In this document: in pieces, positions 43,061 to 51,785 of the stretch
How the letters are laid out: every line of letters begins with the position of its first letter
Numbering within the stretch: position 1 is the stretch's first letter
DNA from: DASWJZ01 sp964440525
GTDB taxonomy: Bacteria > Pseudomonadota > Alphaproteobacteria > Rhizobiales > Afifellaceae
Assembly: GCA_964440525.1 (NCBI GenBank)
Contig: CAYTTC010000007.1
Span: forward strand, 7,247 to 71,246
Length of the DNA stretch: 64,000 bases
Direction of reading: 5' to 3'
Position numbers and translations under genes: made by a program
The notes under the pieces: generated by a model
The model's database searches: none
The model's input: only the letters and a program-made list of their open reading frames with translations
What the model was told of the DNA's origin: nothing

Positions 43061-44571
43061 CCGCCGCCGATCATCTCTCCATCGAAGCCCGCTCGAAGAA
43101 ATTCGGCGCGGCGGAGGGCGACGGCATCGTGCGCTGCGACGCCTGTCCGGTGCTTTGCCGCATCCGCACCGGCCGTGCCGGCGCCTGCGCGCGCTACGCC
43201 AACGAAGACGGGCATCTCATCCGTGTCGATCCCGTCGTCGTATTGCAGCGGACGGTCGATGGCGGTGGAAAGCTGGTGGAGTTCGCCGGCGGTGACTGGG
43301 ACGGCAAGCTGCTCGATCCGTCGCGCACTTTCGTGACGGGGATCGGCGCCGGCACCACCTATCCCGACTACAAGCCGGCCCCGTTCATCGTCTCGGCGGA
43401 GCACGACGGCGTCGACACGGTCACCGTCGTGACCGAGGGCATCTTCAGCTATTGCGGCGTGAAGGTGAAGATCGACACCGACCGCCATCTCGGCCCGGAG
43501 ACCGCGCCGATCCGCGTCGACGGCGAGGAGGTCGGCCACGTCACCACCGCCGAATATGGCTCGCAGATGCTTTCGGTCGGCGGCGTCCGGCATTTGACCG
43601 GCGGGTCGAAGACCGAAGGCAAGGTCACCTGCGACACGCTGCTGCAGCTTTGTTCGGGCGAGGCCGTCACGCTCGCCATCGACGGTGGCCACGAGGTGGT
43701 GGTCGAGGCCGGAAAACCGCCGATCGTCGACGGCAGACCGGAAGTGCGGATGCGCGTCGGCTGCGGGTCGGCGACTGTCGGCATTTTTGCCAGGCAATGG
43801 TTCGGCGAGGTCGACGAGGTGATCGTGGTCGACGACCACATCACCGGCGTACTGACCGAGCATCAGGCCGGCCGGGTTTTGGACATGCGGCCGGCCGGCA
43901 TCCGCGTGCGCGGGCGGCGGTCCACGCCGGGGCGTTACTTCCAGGTTGCCAATCCGGGCCTCGGCTGGGGCGGCACCGACATCACCGATCCGCTCGCCAT
44001 CATCCAGAAGATCGATCCGGCGACCGCATGGCCCGGGCTTCGCCTGCTCCTGACATCGACCACCGGCGAGGATGCCCTCTATTGCGTGCTCGACGAAAAG
44101 CTGCGGCCGGTCCCGACTGTCATGCCGGAGTCCGTGCGCCAGGTGGTGGAGCGGATCGGCGAGAATTGCGAGCCGTCGCTTTCGACGGTTCTGTTCATGG
44201 CCGGGGCGGGCGGATCGCTCCGGGCGGGCGTGACCGACAATCCCGTGCGCCTGACGCGCTCGGTCGCGGCCGGTGAGACCCGCGTCACCATGGGCGGCGC
44301 GCCGGCTTATATCTGGCCGGGCGGCGGGATCACGGTGATGGTGGACGTCACCCGCATGCCAAAAGGATCGTTTGGTTACGTGCCGACGCCGGCAATCGTG
44401 GCGCCGATGGAGTTCACGCTGCCGCGCATGCTCTATGAGGGGCTCGGCGGGCATACGGGCGATATCGTCTCGGTCAGCGATATGCTTGCCGCCGTCGCCG
44501 CGGAGGCGCGGATCGATCCCTGGCGCGCCGACAATCCTTGGCCATTCGCGGCCGACAAGAGGGCGCCATGA
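43057..44571 (+). CDS. 6-hydroxynicotinate reductase-like protein
   Basis: A 504-residue protein. The N-terminus has a four-Cys ferredoxin-like site (Cys27, 30, 34, 44 in CDACPVLCRIRTGRAGAC), and the rest is a family-specific domain (TGIGAGTTYPDYKPAPFIVS, TEGIFSYCGVKVKID, YIWPGGGITVMVDVTRMP). I match it to proteins annotated as 6-hydroxynicotinate reductase, known from Eubacterium barkeri nicotinate fermentation, where the enzyme reduces the pyridine ring to 1,4,5,6-tetrahydro-6-oxonicotinate with ferredoxin. Its place after a Mo-hydroxylase and with a cyclic-amide hydrolase fits that chemistry. The assignment is from memory of the family and neighbourhood, and an alternative N-heterocycle is possible. 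Confidence 0.7.
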   Translation: MTAADHLSIEARSKKFGAAEGDGIVRCDACPVLCRIRTGRAGACARYANEDGHLIRVDPVVVLQRTVDGGGKLVEFAGGDWDGKLLDPSRTFVTGIGAGTTYPDYKPAPFIVSAEHDGVDTVTVVTEGIFSYCGVKVKIDTDRHLGPETAPIRVDGEEVGHVTTAEYGSQMLSVGGVRHLTGGSKTEGKVTCDTLLQLCSGEAVTLAIDGGHEVVVEAGKPPIVDGRPEVRMRVGCGSATVGIFARQWFGEVDEVIVVDDHITGVLTEHQAGRVLDMRPAGIRVRGRRSTPGRYFQVANPGLGWGGTDITDPLAIIQKIDPATAWPGLRLLLTSTTGEDALYCVLDEKLRPVPTVMPESVRQVVERIGENCEPSLSTVLFMAGAGGSLRAGVTDNPVRLTRSVAAGETRVTMGGAPAYIWPGGGITVMVDVTRMPKGSFGYVPTPAIVAPMEFTLPRMLYEGLGGHTGDIVSVSDMLAAVAAEARIDPWRADNPWPFAADKRAP

Positions 44572-44681
44572 GCCGAGTTCGACGAGTGAGCGCCGTAACC
44601 TCCCCTCAGTACTCTCGAGCCCTTGTCCGAGGAGGAAGTGACAAATGCTGCTCGGGCTGCTTGGGAGGTTGGCGTGAAACG

Positions 44682-45554
44682 ATGATCGGCCAGCCTCCCA
44701 TCGTTCAGGAATTGACCGGCGACCGACTGCACTTGTCGCACGGGCCGATCGACGTCGTGCTGAAGGCATTCGGCACGAGCGATGCGGTGCTCGGAGCGCA
44801 CCGAGCCGCCGCGCGCCGCTTTGCCACCATTCTCCCTGAGCTTTGCGCCGAGCTTGCCGCCCTCCGCGCGCCGGCGGGCACTGCGGAGCCGCAAAGCCCG
44901 GTGGGGCGGCGTATGGCAGAAGCCTGCCGGCCGTTCGCGGGCATTTTCGTGACGCCGATGGCGGCGGTGGCGGGCGCCGTGGCCGACGAGCTCTTGGCCG
45001 TGATGCGCGCGGTCGCGCCGCTCGACCGGGCCTATGTCAATGACGGCGGCGACATCGCGGTCTTCGCGGCACCCGGCCAAAATCTCGACATTGCGATCGC
45101 TGGCGATTTCTTGCTTGGCGCTGTTCCGGTCAGAAGCGGCTGGATCCGCATCCACCACGGAGACGGCGTTGGCGGCATCGCGACGTCGGGGGCGCGCGGC
45201 CGGTCCTTTTCGCTGGGCATTGCCGATTCCGTCACGGTGCTGGCGAAGGATGCTGCTGCGGCCGATGCCGCCGCCACGCTGATCGCCAACGCGGTCGATT
45301 GCGAAGATGCTTTGATCGAGCGCCGCCCGGCGACCGGGCTCGATCCCGACAGCGACCTCGGCGAGCGTCTGGTGACGGTCTCGGTCGGGCCGCTTGCGCC
45401 GGCCAAACGCGACGCAGCGCTCGCCGCCGGCCTGGCGCGCGCCCGCGCCTATCGCGAGCGTGGGCTTATCGTGGACGCCGCGCTGACGCTGCAGGGCGAA
45501 ACCGTAATGCTCTATTCCGCGTCGGAGCCGCTTCTGGAAAGGATTGCATCGTGA
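44682..45554 (+). CDS. UPF0280 family protein
   Basis: A 290-residue protein from ATG 44682 (IVQELTGDRLHLSHGPIDVV). Its family is UPF0280, distantly like ApbE/FMN transferases. Conserved parts are HGPIDVVLKAFG, CRPFAGIFVTPMAAVAGAVADEL, VNDGGDIAVFAAPGQ and GWRI-like GWIRIHHGDGVGGIATSG. An in-frame ATG at 44568 overlaps the reductase stop and would give 328 residues, but the extra part lacks family similarity and is Cys-rich by chance. The gene is next to the reductase-like gene and might help mature a flavin or other cofactor. Function is unknown in the family. Confidence 0.78.
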   Translation: MIGQPPIVQELTGDRLHLSHGPIDVVLKAFGTSDAVLGAHRAAARRFATILPELCAELAALRAPAGTAEPQSPVGRRMAEACRPFAGIFVTPMAAVAGAVADELLAVMRAVAPLDRAYVNDGGDIAVFAAPGQNLDIAIAGDFLLGAVPVRSGWIRIHHGDGVGGIATSGARGRSFSLGIADSVTVLAKDAAAADAAATLIANAVDCEDALIERRPATGLDPDSDLGERLVTVSVGPLAPAKRDAALAAGLARARAYRERGLIVDAALTLQGETVMLYSASEPLLERIAS

Positions 45555-46132
45555 CCGTCGAAGTCCGAAAAATCGTCGCAACGGCGGAAGAAATCCGCCA
45601 CGACGGCGGCCCGCCGCTCAACCTGCCGGTCAGAAAAGCGTGGGTCGCCGCGGTGATCAAGAATCCCTTCGCCGGGCGCTACGAGCCCGAAATCGCCTTC
45701 ATGATGGACGAGTTGAAGCCGCTTGGGCTGGAATGCTCGCAGCGACTCGTCGCGGCGCTCGGCGGCGATCTGAAGGCGATCGAGGCGTACGGCAAGGGCT
45801 CGCTCGTCGGCGCGAGCGGCGAGATCGAGCACGGCGCGCTCTGGCACGTGCCGGGCGGCTACGCCATGCGCGAGCTTTTGGGCCAAGCGCTCGCCATCGT
45901 GCCGTCGGCGGCGAAGCTCGGTGCGATGGGCTCTTCGATCGACATTCCGATCCACCACAAGGACGCCTGCTACGTGCGCAGCCATTTCGACGCGATCACG
46001 GCGAGCGTGCCGGATGCGCCACGCGCCGACGAGATCATGTTCGTGCTGGCGATGACGACGGGCGGGCGGCCGCATGCGCGGGTCGGCGGGCTTTCGGCGT
46101 CGGAGATTTCCAAATGGGACGGGCAGAGATGA
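45551..46132 (+). CDS. AA_synth family protein (PF06684)
   Basis: A 193-residue protein of the family labelled 'amino acid synthesis', whose true activity is unknown. Recognisable are the blocks KAWVAAVIKNPFAGRYEPE and SLVGASGEIEHGALWHVPGG, then MRELLGQ and MGSSIDIPIHHKDACYVRSHFD. GTG 45551 overlaps the UPF0280 stop by four bases, so the two are probably coupled. Its location in a catabolic operon with an amide-opening enzyme suggests a hydrolase or isomerase role, which is inference only. Confidence 0.78.
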   Translation: MTVEVRKIVATAEEIRHDGGPPLNLPVRKAWVAAVIKNPFAGRYEPEIAFMMDELKPLGLECSQRLVAALGGDLKAIEAYGKGSLVGASGEIEHGALWHVPGGYAMRELLGQALAIVPSAAKLGAMGSSIDIPIHHKDACYVRSHFDAITASVPDAPRADEIMFVLAMTTGGRPHARVGGLSASEISKWDGQR

Positions 46133-46135
46133 GCC

Positions 46136-46209
46136 GTAGCCCGCATCGAGCGAAGCGGAATGCGGGTCTGCCAAAAGTCCCGGATTTCGCTTCGCTTCAT
46201 CCGGGCTAC
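46136..46209. repeat. Inverted-repeat element, GTAGCCCG family
   Basis: Two imperfect 31-base arms, starting GTAGCCCG and ending CGGGCTAC, face each other across a 12-base centre (TCTGCCAAAAGT). Each arm also contains the GAGCGAAGCG/CGCTTCGCTTC motif. It lies just after the AA_synth stop and may act as a transcript-stabilising structure in the operon. Repeats of this type are common in rhizobial genomes. Confidence 0.8.
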
Positions 46210-46289
46210 GGAGGTTCCGATCTTGCCGCTTGCGCGCCAAACCGGGATGACAAAAGGTAGGTGTTGAGGACCAAAGAGGGGAGCTGACC

Positions 46290-47618
46290 ATGACCAACCC
46301 AGACCGCACTTCGATTTCCAAATTGCCCACGAGCACGATCACCCGCCGCAATGCGGTGAAGGGCCTCGCCGCGGCCGCCGGCCTCGGCGCGGCGTCGCGG
46401 CTTCTGCCGGGCGCGATCGGCTACGCTCAGGCGCAAAGCTCCGAGCCGATCAAGATCGGTTTTCAGGTGCACCGCACCGGCATCGGCGCCGCCTATGGCC
46501 GCTGGTACGAGCAGACGACGACCGCAGCGGTTGCGCTCATCAATGAGAATGGCGGAATCGGCGGACGCCCGATCGAGATCATCGCCGAGGACGACGGCAC
46601 GGATCCGAAGCGCGGCGCGGAGGTGGTCGAAAAGTTCGCCACGCAGCACAAGGTGGACGTCGCCTTCGGCACGCTCTTCTCGCATGTCGTCATGGGGTCG
46701 GCGCCGCGCGCCGGCGAGTTGAAGCTTCCTTACTACGTGGTGTCGGAGGGCCATCACGTCGCCTCCGGCGCGCTGAACCGCTACACGTTTCAGCCCGGCA
46801 TCACCGATGTGAGATCGCAGGTGTCGTCGATGGCGCCCTGGATCGCCGCCAATCTCGGCAAGAAGGTCACGATGATGTTTCCGGACTACGCGTTCGGCTA
46901 CGACCATCGCGACTATTTCTCCGCCGCGATCCAGGCGCAGGGCGGCTCGGCGCCGACGCTCATCCCGATCCCGCCGACGGAAAGCTCATTCACGCGCTAT
47001 TTTCCGCAGATCCCGGCCGACACCGAGGTGCTCTACCATGTGATGGTCGGCCCGGCGGTTCTGACCTTCGTGAAGGAGCTCGGCGAGCATTTCGGCTCCA
47101 GCCATCCGCAGGTATTTGGGTTCATCGACTCGCTCGAAGCAACACCGCTGTCGAGCCCGGGCCTGGAATTCCTCGAGGGCACCTATTTCTGGGAGGCCTA
47201 TCCCCGTTACGCGGGCGCGAACCAGACCGAGTTCGACAAGTTCTACCGCGAAAAGGTCGGCGTCGACGCGAACGGCGCCAGCGTTTCGGACGCGAACGAC
47301 ATCTCCACCTTTTCGCACATGTTCGGCTGCTGGGAGACGCTCTACGTCATCAAGCAGGCCATGGAGGCGAGCGGCTACAAGTCGGCGACCGACGCGGACA
47401 AGAAGGCGCTGATCGAGGCGACGGAGGCGATCGAGTCGTTTCCGGAGAGCAACGAGCACCCGCAGGGCGACAAGACCTTCAACGGAAAAATCCACCAGTG
47501 TTTTGGGCACCAGAACATCTCGAAGGTGGAAGGCGGCAAGCTGAACGTCGTTCATCGCACCTCGATCGAGGACGGCCTCTACGAGCCGGAGGCCGACTAC
47601 ACGACGATGGCGCTTTGA
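46290..47618 (+). CDS. ABC transporter substrate-binding protein (LivK-like)
   Basis: A 442-residue periplasmic binding protein of the branched-chain amino acid type. The N-terminal region has a Tat-like signal (ITRRNAVKGLAAAAGLGAAS) ending near AQAQ. The mature part begins EPIKIGFQVHRTGIGAAYGR and shows the two-lobe family pattern (LINENGGIGGRPIEII, DPKRGAEVVEKF). Together with LivH/M/G/F-like genes downstream it forms a complete importer. In a catabolic operon this suggests uptake of the heterocyclic substrate rather than of leucine. The substrate cannot be read from the sequence. Confidence 0.9.
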   Translation: MTNPDRTSISKLPTSTITRRNAVKGLAAAAGLGAASRLLPGAIGYAQAQSSEPIKIGFQVHRTGIGAAYGRWYEQTTTAAVALINENGGIGGRPIEIIAEDDGTDPKRGAEVVEKFATQHKVDVAFGTLFSHVVMGSAPRAGELKLPYYVVSEGHHVASGALNRYTFQPGITDVRSQVSSMAPWIAANLGKKVTMMFPDYAFGYDHRDYFSAAIQAQGGSAPTLIPIPPTESSFTRYFPQIPADTEVLYHVMVGPAVLTFVKELGEHFGSSHPQVFGFIDSLEATPLSSPGLEFLEGTYFWEAYPRYAGANQTEFDKFYREKVGVDANGASVSDANDISTFSHMFGCWETLYVIKQAMEASGYKSATDADKKALIEATEAIESFPESNEHPQGDKTFNGKIHQCFGHQNISKVEGGKLNVVHRTSIEDGLYEPEADYTTMAL

Positions 47619-47637
47619 TTGAAGGCGAGCCGCCAAG

Positions 47638-47802
47638 CCTTCTCCCATAGGGAGAAGGTGGCTGCGGAGCAGCCGGATGAGGGGCTGGTGCGTCGCTTGC
47701 AAGGCCGCAGACCCCGCAGCCGCTCATCCGTCACCGGAGCCTGTCCTCGGGCCGGCCAAAGGCCGGACCCGGGGGGCGACACCCTCTCCCTATGGGAGAG
47801 GG
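47638..47802. repeat. Composite palindromic repeat element
   Basis: About 165 bases between the substrate-binding and first permease genes. It starts with hairpin CCTTCTCCC/GGGAGAAGG (loop ATA) and ends with CCTCTCCCTATGGGAGAGG. In between are GGCTGCGGAGCAGCC and a strong GGGCCGGCC...GGCCGGACCC stem. The same element, slightly changed, lies at 63723-63907 and a short form at 40717-40766. It could lower or stabilise downstream mRNA within the operon. Confidence 0.88.
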
Positions 47803-47833
47803 TCACAGACCGGAACCGCAGCGGAAGCATACT

Positions 47834-48715
47834 GTGAGCTTCGGCCCGCACCTCTTCCTCGCTCTGCTCGAAGGAATGGTGATGGCGGCTGTGCTGGCTT
47901 TGACGGCGCTCGGCCTATCCCTCGTTTTCGGCGTCATGCGGATTGTCAATGTCGCGCACGGCGAGTTCTACATGCTCGGCGCGGTCCTCGCCTGGTTCTT
48001 CGCCAGCCTGGTTCCGGCGCATCCGACGCTCGGCTTCTTCATCGCTATTGTCTGCAGTCCACTCATCGTCGGCGGAGTTGCCCTTGTCTCCGAACGCCTG
48101 GTGCTGAAGCGCCTGAACTACGATCCGGAAGCGACGATCGTCGCCACGATCGGCCTGCTCTACATCATCCAGCAGCTGGTGCTGACGTTCTACGGCCCGG
48201 ACGCGCGGCCGGTGCAGGCGCCGATCAGTTTTCGCATCCAGTTCCCGTGGTTCGGCTATTCCGGCTACAAGCTCGTCGTCGTGGCTGCCTCGCTCGGACT
48301 GCTCGCGGCGACCTGGTTCGTGCTGACGCGGACGCGCATCGGCCTCATCATGCGGGCCACCCAACACGATCCGGAAATCGCGCAAGCCTTCGGCATCCCG
48401 ATCGACCGGGTCTATGCGATGGTTTTTGCGGCGGGCGCCATGCTGGCGGCGATCGCCGCGGTGCTGATCGTGCCGATCCAGCAGGCCCATTATCTGATGG
48501 GCCTCGACCCGCTGCTCCTCTCGTTCATCGTCGTCATCATCGGCGGTCTCGGCAGCATAAAAGGCACACTGACAGCGGCGGCGGTGATCGGGATGAGCGA
48601 CGGGATCATTTCCGTTTTCTTCTCGCCGACGCTCGCCAAGATCCTGGCGACTCTCGTCGTTGCGTTCGTGCTTGTCTTCAAACCGACCGGCCTCTTCGGA
48701 GCGCCGGCGCGATGA
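47834..48715 (+). CDS. ABC transporter permease, LivH-like
   Basis: A 293-residue inner-membrane permease. Family features are GLSLVFGVMRIVNVAHGEFYMLGA near the N-terminus, the EAA-like loop RATQHDPEIAQAFGIPIDRVY and LLLSFIVVIIGGLGSIKGT. GTG 47834 keeps the first membrane helix; ATG 47876 would shorten it. It overlaps the next permease gene by four bases (ATGA) and works with the LivM-, LivG- and LivF-like proteins. Confidence 0.9.
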   Translation: MSFGPHLFLALLEGMVMAAVLALTALGLSLVFGVMRIVNVAHGEFYMLGAVLAWFFASLVPAHPTLGFFIAIVCSPLIVGGVALVSERLVLKRLNYDPEATIVATIGLLYIIQQLVLTFYGPDARPVQAPISFRIQFPWFGYSGYKLVVVAASLGLLAATWFVLTRTRIGLIMRATQHDPEIAQAFGIPIDRVYAMVFAAGAMLAAIAAVLIVPIQQAHYLMGLDPLLLSFIVVIIGGLGSIKGTLTAAAVIGMSDGIISVFFSPTLAKILATLVVAFVLVFKPTGLFGAPAR

Positions 48716-49665
48716 AGCCGGATCGCGCGGGGCTCGTCCATATCGCGCTGATCGTCGTCCTTTTCGGGCTTCAGTTCGTGTTGCCGCAATACGATCACCT
48801 GATCCTGACGCGGGTGATGGTGCTCGCGACCTTTGCGGTCGGCTACAACATTCTCTACGGCTATACGGGCCTGCTCAGCCTCGGCCACGCGATGTTTTTC
48901 GCTGCCGGGCTCTATGGCGCCGGCTTGACCGCCTACCACCTCGGCTGGGAAGCGCCCGCCGCGTTTCTGGCGGGGGTTTTCGCAGGCCTCGCCTTCGCGT
49001 TTCTCGTCGGCCTGGTGGCGCTCCGCGCGACGGGGGTGGCCTTCATGATCGTCACCATGATGTTCGCCCAGGCCTGTTATCTGCTGACGCTTTATTTCGG
49101 CGACTATACGCGCGGCGATGAAGGCTTCACGATTTCCGAAGCCGTCCGCCGCTTCGCGATATTCGGGTTTTCTGTCGACCTCACGAGCCCGGCCGTGCGT
49201 TACAATCTTGCGCTGCTCCTCCTTGCGTTCGCGGTCGCGGCGACCTTCTTGCTGGTCCGCTCGCCGTCCGGTCGCGTGCTCGTCGCAATCCGCGAGAACG
49301 AGGACCGGGCGACGATGCTCGGCTACGACACTTTTCGCTACAAGCTCTTCGCGCTGGCGCTTTCGGGAATGCTCGCGGCGTCCGCCGGCGCGGCCTATGG
49401 GCTGCTCTTTGCCTATGTCGGGTCGACCTTCGCCTCGATCCAATATTCCATCTTTCCGCTCCTCTGGACGCTGCTCGGCGGCGCGGGAACGGTCGCCGGC
49501 CCCTTCGTCGGCACGCTCGCGATGACCTATCTCATCGATTTCTCCAGCGAATACACCTCCGCCTATCTGCTGGTCGTCGGTATCCTGCTCGTGCTCCTCA
49601 TCCTCTTCTTCCCGAGGGGAATCCTGGGGACGTTGCGCGAAAAGTGGCTGCCATGGCTGCCATGA
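48712..49665 (+). CDS. ABC transporter permease, LivM-like
   Basis: A 317-residue permease with about nine membrane segments. LivM features are GYNILYGYTGLLSLGHAMFFA, the cytoplasmic loop IRENEDRATMLGYDTFRYKL and LLGGAGTVAGPFVGT. It overlaps both its neighbours by four bases. It pairs with the LivH-like permease to form the channel. Confidence 0.92.
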   Translation: MKPDRAGLVHIALIVVLFGLQFVLPQYDHLILTRVMVLATFAVGYNILYGYTGLLSLGHAMFFAAGLYGAGLTAYHLGWEAPAAFLAGVFAGLAFAFLVGLVALRATGVAFMIVTMMFAQACYLLTLYFGDYTRGDEGFTISEAVRRFAIFGFSVDLTSPAVRYNLALLLLAFAVAATFLLVRSPSGRVLVAIRENEDRATMLGYDTFRYKLFALALSGMLAASAGAAYGLLFAYVGSTFASIQYSIFPLLWTLLGGAGTVAGPFVGTLAMTYLIDFSSEYTSAYLLVVGILLVLLILFFPRGILGTLREKWLPWLP

Positions 49666-50396
49666 CGCTTCTCTCGATCCGCGGGCTTTCGCGTTCCTTC
49701 GGCGGGTTGCGCGCGGTGGACGCGGTCGACTTCGACATTCCGCCCGGCGAGATTCGCGCCATCATCGGTCCGAACGGCGCCGGCAAGACCACCTTCGTCA
49801 GCCTCATCTGCGGCCGGGTGGCGCCGAGCGCTGGACGCATCGTCTTCGACGGCGAGGATATCACCGGCCTTTGCGCCCATCGCCGGGTCGGTCGCGGCAT
49901 CGCTTACACGTTCCAGATCACCAGCGTGTTCGGAAAACTTTCTGCCTTCGAGAACGTTGCGCTCGCCGTTCAAAGCAGCATGCAGCGGAACTCAAAAGCA
50001 TGGCGTCCGATCGACACAGACGAACTCTCTGCTCGCGTCACGGAGGCGCTCGAACGTGTCGGGCTCGCCGCTCGTGGCGATGCGAAAGCCGCAGAGCTTC
50101 CCTACGGCCATCAGCGGCTGCTTGAAGTCGCCATGGGTCTGGCGCTCATGCCAAAGCTCTTCATCCTCGACGAGCCGACGCAGGGGCTCTCCGATTCCGA
50201 GATCGCCGACTTCTGCCAACTGATCCGAGCCATCGCCGCGGAAGCCACCGTGCTTCTGATCGAGCACAACATGGACGTGGTGATGGAGCTCGCCCAAAGG
50301 ATCACCGTCATGAACCAGGGGCGCGTCCTGGCGGAGGGGACACCCGGCGAAATCAGCGCGAACGAGGCCGTGCAGCAGGCCTATCTGGGCGCGTGA
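49662..50396 (+). CDS. ABC transporter ATPase, LivG-like
   Basis: A 244-residue ATPase. Walker A is GPNGAGKTT, the signature region is LPYGHQRLLEVAMGLA as usual in LivG (no classical LSGGQ), Walker B is KLFILDEPTQGLS and the switch His is in LIEHNMDVV. ATG 49662 overlaps the permease stop. Earlier in-frame GTG/ATG codons at 49644 and 49653 are possible. Confidence 0.92.
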   Translation: MTLLSIRGLSRSFGGLRAVDAVDFDIPPGEIRAIIGPNGAGKTTFVSLICGRVAPSAGRIVFDGEDITGLCAHRRVGRGIAYTFQITSVFGKLSAFENVALAVQSSMQRNSKAWRPIDTDELSARVTEALERVGLAARGDAKAAELPYGHQRLLEVAMGLALMPKLFILDEPTQGLSDSEIADFCQLIRAIAAEATVLLIEHNMDVVMELAQRITVMNQGRVLAEGTPGEISANEAVQQAYLGA

Positions 50397-51103
50397 CGCG
50401 AATGCTGGAACTCCGTAATATCAACAGCTTCTACGCGAACGTTCAGGTTCTGCGCGATCTTTCGCTGCGAGTCGAGGCGGGGACGGTGCTCTGCCTGCTC
50501 GGGCGGAACGGCGCCGGCAAGACGACAACGCTTAAGGCGATCATGGGCCTCGTCAAACCGCGCTCCGGCAGCATCCTCCTCGACGGCGTCGATCTCACCG
50601 CGCTCGCCGCCCACGAGGTGCCCGGGCAGGGCATCGCCTATGTGCCGCAGGGCCGCCGGCTCTTCGCCGAGCTGACCGTGCGGGAGAATCTCGAAATTGG
50701 CCTGATGACGCGAGGGAAGGGGGGAGCAACTCTCGACCGCGTGCTGGCGTCATTCCCGGTTCTTCGCGAGCGCTTTCGCCAGCGGGCCGGCACATTGTCC
50801 GGGGGCGAGCAGCAGATGCTGGCCATGGCGCGGGCGCTCTGCATCGAGCCGAGGGTCATGCTGCTCGACGAGCCGACCGAGGGGCTGATGCCGTCGATGA
50901 TCGCCAGGATCCGCGACAGCGTGCGCGAGCTTAAGCGCCAGGGTGTGGCGACGATCCTGGTGGAGCAGCGTGTCGAGGCCGTGCTCCCCGTGGCCGACAA
51001 GGTCGCGTTTATCGAGACCGGCCGCGTGCGCGCCGTGCTCGATGTCGGCGAGCTTCGCGACGATCCTTCGCTACTGCACCGTTACGTGGGGGTGGGACAC
51101 TGA
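50393..51103 (+). CDS. ABC transporter ATPase, LivF-like
   Basis: A 236-residue ATPase with Walker A GRNGAGKTT, signature LSGGEQQMLAMARAL, Walker B VMLLDEPTEGL and switch VEQRVE. GTG 50393 overlaps the LivG-like stop; ATG 50402 would shorten it by three residues. It completes the importer. The gene ends five bases from the 3' end of the convergent nicotinamidase gene. Confidence 0.92.
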   Translation: MTRMLELRNINSFYANVQVLRDLSLRVEAGTVLCLLGRNGAGKTTTLKAIMGLVKPRSGSILLDGVDLTALAAHEVPGQGIAYVPQGRRLFAELTVRENLEIGLMTRGKGGATLDRVLASFPVLRERFRQRAGTLSGGEQQMLAMARALCIEPRVMLLDEPTEGLMPSMIARIRDSVRELKRQGVATILVEQRVEAVLPVADKVAFIETGRVRAVLDVGELRDDPSLLHRYVGVGH

Positions 51104-51108
51104 CGCAC

Positions 51109-51744
51109 TCAGGCGAGCGCCGCCATTTTGGTCAGCGCGACGCCGGCGGCGCGCATTTTCCCTTCGGTGTCCGCGAGCGATCCGTTCAGATCGATGGCGC
51201 GCGAGGCGTCCATGACCACGCTCGCATGAAGGCCGAGCCGCGCCGCGTCGAGCGCGGAATAGGCGACGCAGAAATCCGTCGCGAGGCCGGCGAGCACTAC
51301 CGTCGAGATGCCGCGCTCCTTGAGATAGCCGGCAAGCCCGGTCGGGGTCGCGCGGTCGTTCTCGAAGAAGGCCGAGTAGCTGTCTATCGGCATGCGAAAT
51401 CCCTTGCGCACGACAAGCTGCGCCCTGGTCCAGGCGAGGTTCTTGTGGAAATCCGCGCCCGCAGATCCCTGCACGCAGTGATCCGGCCAGAGCGTCTGCG
51501 CTCCGTAAGCCATCGCGATCGTCGAAAAGGGCGCGCCGCCGGGATGGCTGGAGGCGAAGCTCGAATGTCCGCTCGGGTGCCAGTCCTGCGTCATTACGAC
51601 GTTTTCAAAGTACTCGATGAGGGCGTTGATCGGCGCGACGACCTCGCCGCCGCCAGGAACAGCCAGCGCACCCCCGGGACAAAAATCGTTCTGGACATCG
51701 ACGACGATGAGCGCGGTTTCGCGTGTGTTGGGGCCTCTTTTCAT
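51109..51744 (-). CDS. pncA: Nicotinamidase (isochorismatase family)
   Basis: A 211-residue cysteine hydrolase converting nicotinamide to nicotinate and ammonia. The catalytic triad is Asp16 in VDVQNDFCPGGAL, Lys in VVRKGF and Cys in LATDFCV. The metal site is in TQDWHPSGHSSF. PncA usually feeds NAD salvage. Here it directly faces an operon that looks like an N-heterocycle (possibly nicotinate) catabolic pathway, so it might supply nicotinate from nicotinamide. That link is inference. Confidence 0.92.
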   Translation of the reverse strand: MKRGPNTRETALIVVDVQNDFCPGGALAVPGGGEVVAPINALIEYFENVVMTQDWHPSGHSSFASSHPGGAPFSTIAMAYGAQTLWPDHCVQGSAGADFHKNLAWTRAQLVVRKGFRMPIDSYSAFFENDRATPTGLAGYLKERGISTVVLAGLATDFCVAYSALDAARLGLHASVVMDASRAIDLNGSLADTEGKMRAAGVALTKMAALA

Positions 51745-51785
51745 TCTCTTGCGTCCCCAGATCTTTTCATTCTTGACCGAAGCGT

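Noticed and set aside
44646..44678. Ten-codon leader peptide MLLGLLGRLA behind GGAGGAAG before the UPF0280 gene
   Set aside because: It has a good ribosome site but no attenuator-like structure or codon bias could be seen. Too short to support as a gene.
47677..48711. Extension of the LivM-like frame far upstream of ATG 48712
   Set aside because: The upstream part is antisense-like shadow over the LivH-like gene and the repeat. The ATGA overlap gives the normal family start.
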